Positions 25,090 to 33,394 are shown, counted from the stretch's first letter. The stretch is DNA of 35,066 nucleotides from Acidimicrobiaceae bacterium UBA7830 (GCA_002501485.1 DLTS01000042.1:1-35066), one strand, 5' to 3'. The notes: generated by a model from the letters alone, not told the origin. Translations and numbers: made by a program.

Positions 25090-25653
25090 TTAATTCAGGT
25101 TGATATCACCCGGCGCGTTTGCAAGCCACTTGATCGGTGGCGGTTGACGATTGAGGACGCGACGCCAGAGGTCTGCGGGTTGATTCCCAAAGACATCGTT
25201 GGTTTCAGCGGCCACGACAATCCAGCCTCCGGCATCGATTTCGGCGTCGAGTTGACCAGAAGACCAGCCTGCATATCCACTGAAAATTCGGATGCCAGCA
25301 AAGTGAGGGGCGATGACCGCAGGATCGCCTGCAAGGTCGATCGACCACACTCGATCCGCCACCCGAACAGCCCCCTCAATTTCTGTATCAATGGTGTTTT
25401 GTGTGACGCCAAGGGCAATGAGAGCAGAAGGGTCGACCGGGCCCCCGTTGAAGATCACCGGTGGTTCTGTGAGCGAGTCATTCCAACGTGAGATCGGTTC
25501 AAGATCAGGGTCAGCAAGCGGACGATTGATGACAACGCCGATGGCGCCCTCATCGTTGTGATCGATGACGTACACCACCGATCGGTCAAAGTTTGAGTCG
25601 TCGAGTGCAGGGGGGGCAACAAGGAGTTGGCTGCGCGCCCCACCGGTGAACAT
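25090..25653 (-). CDS. YqgE/AlgH family protein (DUF179)
   Basis: The 187-residue protein matches the YqgE/AlgH family: SQLLVAPPALDDSNFDRSVV near residue 8, HNDEGAIGVVINRPL near 32, VIFNGGPVDPSALIALG near 66, and RIFSGYAGWSSGQLDAEI near 126. The family is widespread and its biochemical role is unclear. ATG 25653 has a -10 element seven bases upstream. It is divergent from argC across an 80-base gap that contains the ARG box, so arginine might affect it as well, though the operator lies nearer the argC promoter. Confidence 0.92.
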   Translation of the reverse strand: MFTGGARSQLLVAPPALDDSNFDRSVVYVIDHNDEGAIGVVINRPLADPDLEPISRWNDSLTEPPVIFNGGPVDPSALIALGVTQNTIDTEIEGAVRVADRVWSIDLAGDPAVIAPHFAGIRIFSGYAGWSSGQLDAEIDAGGWIVVAAETNDVFGNQPADLWRRVLNRQPPPIKWLANAPGDINLN

Positions 25654-25660
25654 GTGGGCA

Positions 25661-25666
25661 ATATTA
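25661..25666 (-). promoter_or_regulatory. -10 element of yqgE, leaderless type
   Basis: On the minus strand TAATAT is followed by seven bases (TGCCCAC) and then ATG at 25653. Confidence 0.55.
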
Positions 25667-25693
25667 CTGGTGAGGGGGTTGGGTATTCAGAAG

Positions 25694-25715
25694 GTAACGA
25701 ATTTCTATTCGTTAC
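25694..25715 (+). promoter_or_regulatory. ARG box, operator for ArgR
   Basis: A perfect inverted repeat has arms GTAACGAAT (25694-25702) and ATTCGTTAC (25707-25715) around TTCT. The inner 12 bases keep the GAAT-N4-ATTC core of known ARG boxes (E. coli WNTGAATWWWWATTCANW), with C-G replacing the outer T-A pair. It ends four bases before the argC -10 element, so bound ArgR would cover the -35 region and spacer. argR is the fifth gene of the operon it controls. Confidence 0.82.
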
Positions 25716-25719
25716 TCTG

Positions 25720-25725
25720 TATACT
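25720..25725 (+). promoter_or_regulatory. -10 element of the arg operon
   Basis: TATACT, one base from the TATAAT consensus, is followed by eight bases and ATG at 25734. Transcription would start at or just before the start codon. Confidence 0.6.
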
Positions 25726-25733
25726 CATTCGGC

Positions 25734-26783
25734 ATGGGTGGGATGAACATACCTCAAAACGCGAAATCGGTCGGTGTGGTCGGTGCCTCAGGATTCACGG
25801 GCGCAGAATTACTCAGAGTGATTGACCGACATCCAGCGTTGCATGCGAAAGTACTGCAGGCTGCCTCGCAGGCAGGTGAGCGTGTCGCCGACCTGTACCC
25901 ATCGATGGCCGCGGCGCACAGAGCTGCGACATTCTCAGAATTTGATGTTGGCCACCTTGATGGCCTTGACGTGGTGTTCTTGGGTCTGCCACATGAGGCA
26001 TCGATGGAGATCGCTCCTGTGCTGTCTGATCGAGTCGGTCACATCGTTGATCTCAGCGCTGCGTTCCGGTTGACCGATGCATCGCAATATCCGCTTTATT
26101 ACGGCTTCGACCACGATCAGCCCGCAGCGCTAGCGGCTGCGGTGTATGGCTTGCCTGAGTTTCACCGAGACGAACTAGTGAGCGCAACGTTGATTGCAAC
26201 CCCTGGGTGTTATGTCACTGCCGCCATCATTGCGGTTCGTCCCTTAGTTGAGCAGGGTCTTATCAGCACCGACACGGTCATCGTCGATGCGGCAAGTGGT
26301 GTGACAGGAGCAGGTCGAAAAGAAGACCTCGCTTACGCTTTCACCACCGTTGACCAAAACTTCACTGCTTACGGACTCCTCCGGCACCGACACACACCAG
26401 AGATGGAACAAGAGATAGGCACTCAGGTGCTGTTCACCCCCCACCTCTTGCCAATGAGCAGAGGAATCCTCGCGACCTGTTACTCGACACCGGCCAATGA
26501 TGAGGCAAGGTCGCAAGAGGCAGTGATCGAGACGCTGCAGGCAAAATACGCACACGAACCATTCGTCGAAGTCGTCGATGGGATTCCGGGTACTAAGGCC
26601 ACCCTTGGGTCAAACCTTGTGCTCGTCACGGGTCGTTACGACGAACGAACTGACACCATCATCACCATTTCAGCGCTTGACAATCTTGCGAAAGGAGCGT
26701 CGGGCGGAGCGGTTCAAGCCCTCAACGTTGCACTCGGTATCGACGAAACCTCAGGGCTCGATCGGATAGGAGTCGCACCATGA
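25734..26783 (+). CDS. argC: N-acetyl-gamma-glutamyl-phosphate reductase
   Basis: ArgC reduces N-acetylglutamyl phosphate to the semialdehyde with NADPH. The 349-residue protein has the nucleotide-binding GVVGASGFTGAELLRV near residue 14-29 and the catalytic Cys159 in IATPGCYVTAA. Length is normal. ATG 25734 is favoured by the -10 element eight bases before it; ATG 25743 is also in frame and would remove three residues. The stop overlaps argB in ATGA. In many actinobacteria argJ lies between argC and argB; here it does not. Confidence 0.96.
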   Translation: MGGMNIPQNAKSVGVVGASGFTGAELLRVIDRHPALHAKVLQAASQAGERVADLYPSMAAAHRAATFSEFDVGHLDGLDVVFLGLPHEASMEIAPVLSDRVGHIVDLSAAFRLTDASQYPLYYGFDHDQPAALAAAVYGLPEFHRDELVSATLIATPGCYVTAAIIAVRPLVEQGLISTDTVIVDAASGVTGAGRKEDLAYAFTTVDQNFTAYGLLRHRHTPEMEQEIGTQVLFTPHLLPMSRGILATCYSTPANDEARSQEAVIETLQAKYAHEPFVEVVDGIPGTKATLGSNLVLVTGRYDERTDTIITISALDNLAKGASGGAVQALNVALGIDETSGLDRIGVAP

Positions 26784-27664
26784 CCGATGTCGCTGCCCAA
26801 CGCGCCGCCATTCTCGTTGAAGCATTACCTTACATTCGGCGTTTCGCCGGCCGCACCATCGTTGTGAAGTATGGCGGTAATGCCCTCGCCGGAACGTCAA
26901 GTGAGGATGCCCTTTCGGTATTCGCCACTGACATCGTGATGATGCGGTTAGTTGGCATGCGCCCGGTCGTCGTGCATGGTGGTGGCCCTCAAATCAGCAA
27001 TTTGATGGATCGCCTTGGCAAGACAGCTGAATTCAAAGATGGGCTGCGGGTGACAGACGCGGAGACCGTCGACATTGCTCGGATGGTGCTCATTGGGCAG
27101 GTGAATCCTCAGATTGTCTCAGCGATCAACGTGCACGGTGATTACGCAGTCGGGGTTAGTGGAGAAGATGGCGGTCTCATTAGGGCGGTCGCACGCAACC
27201 CTGAACTCGGATTCGTCGGCGATATCTCATCGATCAACCCTGACGTCTTGGAACGGTTGCTCGACGATGAATTCATACCTATTGTTGCGACGGTCGGGGC
27301 CGATGCAAAAGGGCAGGCGTTTAATATCAACGCCGACACCGTGGCGGGCGAGATTGCAGCCGCACTCGGTGCAGAAAAGTTGGTTTATCTGACCGATATC
27401 GATGGCCTTCGGCGCGATATCGCTGACGCTTCATCGCTAATTCGACAGACCACTCCTGACGAACTTGAGCAACTCATCAGCGACGGCACTATCGAGGGGG
27501 GCATGATCCCGAAGGTGGCAAGTTGTATTTCGGCTGTCCGAAATGGAGTTGGCCGTGCTCACATTCTTGACGGTCGCACCCCTCATGCTCTGCTGCTCGA
27601 ACTTTTTACCGACGCCGGCGTTGGCACGATGGTCCAGATACCCGGGTCACAGAACGGAGAATGA
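26780..27664 (+). CDS. argB: Acetylglutamate kinase
   Basis: ArgB phosphorylates N-acetylglutamate and is often the arginine-feedback point. The 294-residue amino-acid-kinase-fold protein has VVKYGGNALAG near residue 28, VVHGGGPQISNLMDRLGK near 63, and KLVYLTDIDGLRRD near 203. The N-terminal extension before the kinase core (about 25 residues, EALPYIRRFAGRTI) is of the kind seen in arginine-sensitive enzymes. ATG overlaps the argC stop. Confidence 0.96.
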   Translation: MTDVAAQRAAILVEALPYIRRFAGRTIVVKYGGNALAGTSSEDALSVFATDIVMMRLVGMRPVVVHGGGPQISNLMDRLGKTAEFKDGLRVTDAETVDIARMVLIGQVNPQIVSAINVHGDYAVGVSGEDGGLIRAVARNPELGFVGDISSINPDVLERLLDDEFIPIVATVGADAKGQAFNINADTVAGEIAAALGAEKLVYLTDIDGLRRDIADASSLIRQTTPDELEQLISDGTIEGGMIPKVASCISAVRNGVGRAHILDGRTPHALLLELFTDAGVGTMVQIPGSQNGE

Positions 27665-27665
27665 C

Positions 27666-28871
27666 ATGGGACACGTATTTGATGCCGATGCCGCAGTAGG
27701 GCACTGCCCATTCATGCCTGTGTTTGGTCCACCTGCGCTCATGCTTGAGCGAGGAGATGGAACAGAGGTGTTCGCCACCGATGGCACCCGTTATCTCGAC
27801 TTTCTCGCCGGTATTTCAGTGGTCTCGCTCGGACACTCAAATCCGGTCGTCGCTGACGCAATTGCCGACCAGGCGAGAAAACTGGTGCATGTCAGCAACT
27901 TCTTCGCAAATCCGGTCGCAACTGCAGCCGCAATGTCGATTGACGGTTTACTCGCTGACGCGACAGGACGTGCAGGCCAAGTGTTCTTCACCAACTCAGG
28001 TGCCGAGGCAAATGAGTGCGCACTGAAACTCGCCCGCAAGCACGCCGGACTCGGTCGACACAAGGTGGTAACCGCCTTGGGGTCGTTTCACGGGCGAACT
28101 CTTGCGACATTGGCGGCAACCGGCCAGCCGGCAAAGCATGAGCCGTTCGCGCCAATGCCCGATGGATTCATGCACGTGCCATGGGGAGATCTCGCCGCGA
28201 TTGAGGCCGCCGTCGACGAAACCGTTGGAGCGGTTTTCCTCGAGTCAATCCAGGGCGAAGGGGGAGTGAACCCTGCCCCCGGTGGCTATCTCGAAGGCGT
28301 GCGCGAGATCTGCACCCGTGAGGGTGCCTTGATGATGATTGATGAAGTGCAAACAGGTTTTGCCCGCACTGGCGAATGGTTCGGGTTCGAATATTCGGGT
28401 GTGTCGCCCGACGTTGTTACCCTCGCGAAGGCGATGGGTAATGGTATGCCGATCGGCGCCTGCTGGGCACCCGTTGAAGTTGCGGCTGCATTCGCTCCTG
28501 GAGATCACGGCAGCACTTACAGCGGGACGGCTTTGGCGACTGCAGCCGTTGAAGCTGTGATTGCTGAGATGAAGCGGCTCGATGCGCGCTCACTCGCTCG
28601 ATCTGGTGAGTCGAAGATTCGGGCGATGCTTGATGGCGCTGACGGCGTCATTGGCGTCCGCGGCAACGGGTTGCTGCTCGGTGTTGCGCTCGAAGATGGC
28701 ATCATTGCCGGTGACGTGGCGGCTGGAGCGCTCGCAAATGGACTCATCGTCAATGCGGTAAATGCAGCAACTATTCGAATCGCGCCACCGTTGACAGTTT
28801 CCGAAGGCGAAATCGAAGAGGCGATGGCAATTCTGCTCTCAGCGATCGCAACCGTGAAGGCTGCGTCATGA
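27666..28871 (+). CDS. argD: Acetylornithine aminotransferase
   Basis: ArgD transaminates N-acetylglutamate semialdehyde with glutamate, using PLP. From ATG 27666 the protein has 401 residues, with GGAG five bases upstream inside the end of argB. Motifs include TNSGAEANECALKLARKHA (109-127 region), GSFHGRTLATLAATGQPAKH, the PLP aspartate in DEVQTGFARTGE, and the Schiff-base lysine in TLAKAMGNGMPIGA. The reading frame extends upstream of the ATG but those residues mirror argB. The stop overlaps argF in ATGA. Confidence 0.96.
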   Translation: MGHVFDADAAVGHCPFMPVFGPPALMLERGDGTEVFATDGTRYLDFLAGISVVSLGHSNPVVADAIADQARKLVHVSNFFANPVATAAAMSIDGLLADATGRAGQVFFTNSGAEANECALKLARKHAGLGRHKVVTALGSFHGRTLATLAATGQPAKHEPFAPMPDGFMHVPWGDLAAIEAAVDETVGAVFLESIQGEGGVNPAPGGYLEGVREICTREGALMMIDEVQTGFARTGEWFGFEYSGVSPDVVTLAKAMGNGMPIGACWAPVEVAAAFAPGDHGSTYSGTALATAAVEAVIAEMKRLDARSLARSGESKIRAMLDGADGVIGVRGNGLLLGVALEDGIIAGDVAAGALANGLIVNAVNAATIRIAPPLTVSEGEIEEAMAILLSAIATVKAAS

Positions 28872-29773
28872 CCGTACGTCACCTTCTCAACATTGTTGAT
28901 CTGTCGGTTGACGAACTTGCGCTCATTGGAGATCTCTCAGATCGCTCAATTGATGACCTCGGGCGCCCTCTCGCAGGTGGCGGTGTCGCTCTGATATTTG
29001 AAAAGCCTTCAAACCGGACGCGGCAATCAATGGAGATGGCCGTTGTTCAACTCGGCGGCCACCCCATCTACACCCGTGGTGAAGAGGTTGGCCTCGATGC
29101 CCGTGAGTCGGTTGAAGATGTCATTCAGATTCTCGAGGGATATCACGCAATGGTCGCAGCTCGTGTGTTTTCCCATGGTGTGGTCGAGCGAATGGCTGCG
29201 TTGTCAACGGTGCCAGTCATCAACATGTTGTCCGACTGGTCGCACCCGTTACAGGCGCTCGCCGATGTGCGAACAATGCGCCACGAATTTGGTGCGCTCT
29301 CGGGTCGGGCCGTTGCTTGGGTCGGTGATTACAACAACGTGGCTCGGTCGCTTGGCGAAGTATGCGTGATGTCAGGTATGTCGGTGAGGTTTGCTTGCCC
29401 TGATGGGTTCCAACCGTCCACGGCAGAATGTGACAGGTTGTCGCAGCTGGGACCGGGAGACGTTGCATCCACTGATGACCCCGCAGAGGCCGTCGCGGGT
29501 GCCAATGCAATTCATACAGATACGTGGGTATCGATGGGTCAAGAAGAGGAAGTCGAGAAGCGTCACAAAATCTTCGACACTTACAGCGTGACCGATGCCC
29601 TTATGAGCCTTGCAGCTGATGATGCCATTTTCATGCACTGCCTCCCGGCCTACCGCGGCTATGAGGTCGCTGCATCGGTGATCGACGGCCCTGCGTCACG
29701 GGTGATCCGTCAAGGTCACGACCGGATGCACGCAGCTCGCGGTGCACTTGCATTTCTTGGGGGTGTGCGTTGA
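28868..29773 (+). CDS. argF: Ornithine carbamoyltransferase
   Basis: ArgF makes citrulline from ornithine and carbamoyl phosphate, the latter from CarAB. The 301-residue protein has DWSHPLQALADV near residue 118, the ornithine-side motif HTDTWVSMGQEEE near 215, and the catalytic FMHCLPAYRGYEV near 256, which identify an ornithine enzyme rather than PyrB. The carbamoyl-phosphate loop reads FEKPSNRTRQSMEMA, with Asn49 where most enzymes have Thr in STRTR. Start overlaps argD and stop overlaps argR. Confidence 0.93.
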   Translation: MTVRHLLNIVDLSVDELALIGDLSDRSIDDLGRPLAGGGVALIFEKPSNRTRQSMEMAVVQLGGHPIYTRGEEVGLDARESVEDVIQILEGYHAMVAARVFSHGVVERMAALSTVPVINMLSDWSHPLQALADVRTMRHEFGALSGRAVAWVGDYNNVARSLGEVCVMSGMSVRFACPDGFQPSTAECDRLSQLGPGDVASTDDPAEAVAGANAIHTDTWVSMGQEEEVEKRHKIFDTYSVTDALMSLAADDAIFMHCLPAYRGYEVAASVIDGPASRVIRQGHDRMHAARGALAFLGGVR

Positions 29774-30255
29774 GTACGAAGGCCCGTCGACAGCAACTAA
29801 TTACCCGTTTCATTGAACAACACGAGGTGGGTAACCAAGCCAAACTCGTAGAGATGCTGTTGTTTGAACATGTATCCGCAACGCAAGCGACGGTGTCGCG
29901 TGACCTCGACGACCTCGGAGCGATAAAAGTGCGAACCGCGTCGGGCTCGTCGGTCTACGCGTTGCCCGAGTTCGCCCCTGATCGGGTTGCTCCGTTAGAG
30001 CAGCTGCGGCGCGTGATGGGCGAATGGGTTGGTGAGGTCACGAGTTCGTCAAATCTTGTGGTGGTGCGAACCCCGCCAGGATGTGCTCATGTCGTCGCTT
30101 CGGCCCTTGACCGCAGTGCGGTCGATGGCCTCATCGGCACTGTCGCAGGAGATGACACCGTTATTTGCATTGCTGGTGAAAACTCAACTGGACAACGACT
30201 TGCTGCGCATCTTCGTGAACTTGCAGGAATTGATGGAGGAGTGAACAATGGGTGA
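29770..30255 (+). CDS. argR: Arginine repressor ArgR
   Basis: ArgR is a hexameric repressor that binds ARG boxes when arginine is bound. The 161-residue protein has an N-terminal winged helix (RRQQLITRFIEQHEVGNQ, then VSATQATVSRDLDDLGAIKV at about 35-54, with the recognition helix ATVSRDL) and a C-terminal oligomerisation and arginine-binding domain with TPPGCAHVVASALDR and GTVAGDDTVICIA. The start is TTG overlapping the argF stop as TTGA. It probably represses the operon it lies in through the palindrome at 25694-25715. Confidence 0.95.
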   Translation: MSTKARRQQLITRFIEQHEVGNQAKLVEMLLFEHVSATQATVSRDLDDLGAIKVRTASGSSVYALPEFAPDRVAPLEQLRRVMGEWVGEVTSSSNLVVVRTPPGCAHVVASALDRSAVDGLIGTVAGDDTVICIAGENSTGQRLAAHLRELAGIDGGVNNG

Positions 30256-31648
30256 CAACAAGAGTTCAGACTCGTTATGGCACGGCCGTTTCGCAGGCGG
30301 TCCTGCAGAGTCCTTAATGGCCTACACCGTCAGCCTTCCGTTCGACCGCCAGTTGTGGGAGGTCGACGTCCAGGGCTCAAAGGCGCATGTTCGCGGTTTA
30401 GGTCGTGCAGGTGTCCTGTCGCCTGACGAGGTTGAGAGCGTGCTCAATGCCCTCGAGGTCGTCCACCAAGAGTTCTCTGATGGGTTGTTTCAGTTTCGTG
30501 ACGGCGATGAAGATATCCACACCGCGGTTGAGCGGCGGGTTACTGAGATCGCCGGAGATGCTGGGTCGCGTCTGCACACAGCGCGAAGCCGTAATGATCA
30601 GGTTGCAACCGATCTGAGACTGTGGACCAAGCAAGCGATTGCTGAAGTTGCATCAGGTGTCGTCAACCTTCAGCGCGTCCTGCTTGATCGGGCTCGTCAG
30701 GCCGGTGATGCGTACCTGCCGGGATACACGCACCTGCAGCGTGCGCAGCCGGTCATGCTTGCGCACCATCTATTGGCTCACGCCTGGTCGTTGCATCGTG
30801 ACTTTGATCGCCTGGTCGATGCGCATCGTCGTCTCGATGTGTCACCTCTCGGCGCTGGGGCGTTAGCGGGCACGTCGATTGAGATTGATCCGGCCCTCAC
30901 TGCTGAAGATCTTGGTTTCGCTGCCGTATTCACCAACTCGCTTGATGCGGTGAGCGATCGTGATTTTGTTGCCGAGACGCTGTTCGACCTTTCGCTCATT
31001 GGTATTCACCTTTCGCGTATTGGTGAAGAGTGGGTGCTGTGGACGTCTGACGAGTTCGGGTTCGCTCGTCTAGATGATGCCTATGCGACCGGTTCGTCGA
31101 TGTTGCCGCAGAAGAAGAATGCTGACATTGCTGAACTCGCACGCGGAAAATCAGGTCGGCTTATTGGCAATCTCACGGGTTTGCTTGCCACGTTGAAAGC
31201 GCTTCCACTCGCGTATAACCGTGACCTGCAGGAAGACAAAGAACCGCTCTTCGACTCGGTCGAGCACACTGTGCTTGCGCTCGCAGCCATTGCAGGCATG
31301 ATCGGCACCGCAGAGTTCGATACCGATCAAATGGCGGCGGCAGCTGATGCCGAACTTCTCGTTTCGACTGACCTTGCGGAGCATCTTGTTCGCAACGGTA
31401 TTCCGTTCCGTCAGGCGCATGCTCAGGTGGGGCAGTTGGTTCGTCGTCATCTGAGTGGTGAGGGGCAACTTCGTGATCTCGCAATGACAGAAATTGGTCC
31501 TGAGTGCGCCGCATATTTCGAGCGGGGTGGTGCCACCAAGATGCGAACATCCCCAGGTGGAGCTGGCCCGTCGCCTGTCGCCGTTCAGATTACGGCGTTT
31601 ACTGAGAAGCTCTCTGAGTCAGTGGCTCGGTTGAAGGAGTTAGGTTAA
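30248..31648 (+). CDS. argH: Argininosuccinate lyase
   Basis: ArgH splits argininosuccinate into arginine and fumarate. The 466-residue protein is full length: LWHGRFAGGPAESLMAYT at the N-terminus, HTARSRNDQVATDLRLW near residue 112, GYTHLQRAQPVMLAHHLLAH near 158, and the catalytic-serine loop GSSMLPQKKNADIAELARGK near 280. The loop has NAD where most members have NPD. ATG overlaps the argR end by eight bases. argG, which makes its substrate, is not between argR and argH as it often is. Confidence 0.95.
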   Translation: MGDNKSSDSLWHGRFAGGPAESLMAYTVSLPFDRQLWEVDVQGSKAHVRGLGRAGVLSPDEVESVLNALEVVHQEFSDGLFQFRDGDEDIHTAVERRVTEIAGDAGSRLHTARSRNDQVATDLRLWTKQAIAEVASGVVNLQRVLLDRARQAGDAYLPGYTHLQRAQPVMLAHHLLAHAWSLHRDFDRLVDAHRRLDVSPLGAGALAGTSIEIDPALTAEDLGFAAVFTNSLDAVSDRDFVAETLFDLSLIGIHLSRIGEEWVLWTSDEFGFARLDDAYATGSSMLPQKKNADIAELARGKSGRLIGNLTGLLATLKALPLAYNRDLQEDKEPLFDSVEHTVLALAAIAGMIGTAEFDTDQMAAAADAELLVSTDLAEHLVRNGIPFRQAHAQVGQLVRRHLSGEGQLRDLAMTEIGPECAAYFERGGATKMRTSPGGAGPSPVAVQITAFTEKLSESVARLKELG

Positions 31649-31652
31649 GCAC

Positions 31653-32261
31653 TTGCCGGTGACCTTCAGTGCAGTGTTTGTCACGATGCTCGTGATTATG
31701 GACCCGATCGGAAATGTCCCTATCTTTCTGTCGGTAACTCGACGCCTTTCACCTAAGCAAAGGTCTCGCTCAGCGCTTCTCGCGGTGGTGACAGCGGCAT
31801 TAGTGATCGCCGGTTTCGCGGTTGGCGGCCGCCAAGTTCTGGGCTTTCTTGATGTGTCAGTGCCAGCATTGCAGGGCGCCGGTGGTCTTTTGCTATTGCT
31901 CGTGGCGTTGCAGTTGTTGATGAGTGCTGACGATGACGCTGAGGCGGGCCCCATCGATCATGTTGCGGTTGCGATGGTTCCTTTAGGCACGCCACTCCTT
32001 GCTGGTCCGGGTGCGATCGTTGCAGCGATAGTGTTCGTCCAAAACTCCTCAACGGCTCGTGAACGCTGGTCCATTGCCGGCGCACTTGCCGTTGTTCTCT
32101 TGTTGGTGTACCTCATGATGAGGTTTGCTGAACTTGTGAAACGTGTGCTCGGGCGTTCGGGGATCTTGCTGCTGAGCCGTATTGCAGGACTGCTCCTCGC
32201 AGCGATTGCGGTTCAGATGATTGCTGACTCGGTGATCGGCTTCGTCAACTCAGGGAGTTGA
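31653..32261 (+). CDS. MarC family (UPF0056) integral membrane protein
   Basis: The 202-residue protein is very hydrophobic with about six membrane helices. It begins FSAVFVTMLVIMDPIGNVPI, the MarC signature, and contains GPGAIVAAIVFVQNSS near residue 114 and RIAGLLLAAIAVQMIADSV at the C-terminus. The family function is not established; early links to multiple antibiotic resistance were not upheld. The start is TTG 31653, five bases after the argH stop, so it is probably the last gene of the arg operon. It ends 17 bases from the convergent DUF2332 gene. Confidence 0.87.
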   Translation: MPVTFSAVFVTMLVIMDPIGNVPIFLSVTRRLSPKQRSRSALLAVVTAALVIAGFAVGGRQVLGFLDVSVPALQGAGGLLLLLVALQLLMSADDDAEAGPIDHVAVAMVPLGTPLLAGPGAIVAAIVFVQNSSTARERWSIAGALAVVLLLVYLMMRFAELVKRVLGRSGILLLSRIAGLLLAAIAVQMIADSVIGFVNSGS

Positions 32262-32278
32262 CGACGAGAGGTGCGGTT

Positions 32279-33382
32279 TCAGCGCGCGCTCGGGTGGAAC
32301 CAATAGCCATGAGGGTGCATGGTTCCGAGATGGCGTGTGTGTGAGTTCCCATCGTTCCAGTCGATGCGTGTCACTGCGGTAAGTTCAGATCGCTGCGGGT
32401 CCCGAGCAATCTGTTGATTGTGTTGGAGTGCAGGGGTGGTTGAAGGCTGTTCGAGATAGACCCATGTCAGATTTCGTCGTCGTCCGAGTGCTTCGAGCCG
32501 TTGTCGATATAAGTGCTGGTCATCGAGGCTCAGGTACGACAGCACCCATGAGTTGACGATGGTCAGGTGGTCATCTCGCATTTCCTCGATCTCGGTGAGA
32601 GCAGCGAGAGCATCTGCGGTGCGAAGGTCGACCGGGTGGGCCTTCGCCCAGGCGACTGCTTTCTTGAGTCGCTCAATGCGGTCAAGTTGATCTGGCCACA
32701 CGCACGCAAGCAGCCATATGGCGTCATTGGTGTCTACATCAATCGGATGGGGGTCAAATCCGATGCGGCCAGCGAAGGTGCCAATCTCAACGTCAGGTGG
32801 CGCTTCGGCCCTTACGCTGCAGCGAAGAGCGGGAGCAGCCGTATCGCCGGCGGACGTGATCCATGAGCCGTTCTCTGCGGTGAACGTGCAGTGGTATGCA
32901 TCGAGATGGAGATTGAGCCCCGCCGAACATCCCACGTCGATGAGAGTTGAGTTCTCGATAACTGGTTGAAGCGCAAGCGCGAGACGCAGCAGTGCTGAGC
33001 GTGAGATGTCGTTGGTTTGGGTAGGTCGTGTTCGTACGAGGTCGCCGAGTTCATCGCGGTAGGTGTCGCAAAACTCATGAAGGTCGGCTGTGAGTTCGTT
33101 TCGATCAAGTGACGCCACGTGAGGTGTCCCCGTTACTGAGGGGTATAACTGCGAGAGCGCCGTGTTCTGGTGCTGCAAGACGAGGTAGTGGATTGCGGCG
33201 AGAAGCAGTACCGGTCGTTGTTGCGGTTGGGGTGCGCGATCGAGCAAGCTGCGAACTGTCGGCTCGGAATCGTCACCAATTGCGTGGGCGATATCGGCGT
33301 AAAAGGGAGCCCTCGCGCTCACAGATTCTGCGAACTCGTGGAACATGGCTGCGATCTCACGGTCCGAGTCACCCGTCGACAT
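32279..33382 (-). CDS. DUF2332 family protein
   Basis: The 367-residue protein fits DUF2332, an actinobacterial family of unknown function. It has an N-terminal helical part (MFHEFAESVSARAPFYADIA), VLLLAAIHYLVLQ near residue 59, and a Rossmann-like glycine motif TLIDVGCSAGLNLHLDAY near 150, which suggests a methyltransferase-like fold. ATG 33382 is preceded by a -10 element six bases upstream; an ATG at 33457 would add 25 residues overlapping tyrS. It is divergent from tyrS with 64 bases between starts. Confidence 0.85.
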   Translation of the reverse strand: MSTGDSDREIAAMFHEFAESVSARAPFYADIAHAIGDDSEPTVRSLLDRAPQPQQRPVLLLAAIHYLVLQHQNTALSQLYPSVTGTPHVASLDRNELTADLHEFCDTYRDELGDLVRTRPTQTNDISRSALLRLALALQPVIENSTLIDVGCSAGLNLHLDAYHCTFTAENGSWITSAGDTAAPALRCSVRAEAPPDVEIGTFAGRIGFDPHPIDVDTNDAIWLLACVWPDQLDRIERLKKAVAWAKAHPVDLRTADALAALTEIEEMRDDHLTIVNSWVLSYLSLDDQHLYRQRLEALGRRRNLTWVYLEQPSTTPALQHNQQIARDPQRSELTAVTRIDWNDGNSHTRHLGTMHPHGYWFHPSAR

Positions 33383-33388
33383 TCTCGA

Positions 33389-33394
33389 AGCGTA
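33389..33394 (-). promoter_or_regulatory. -10 element of the DUF2332 gene, leaderless type
   Basis: On the minus strand TACGCT is followed by six bases (TCGAGA) and then ATG at 33382. The same hexamer precedes the DUF1844-like gene. Confidence 0.5.
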
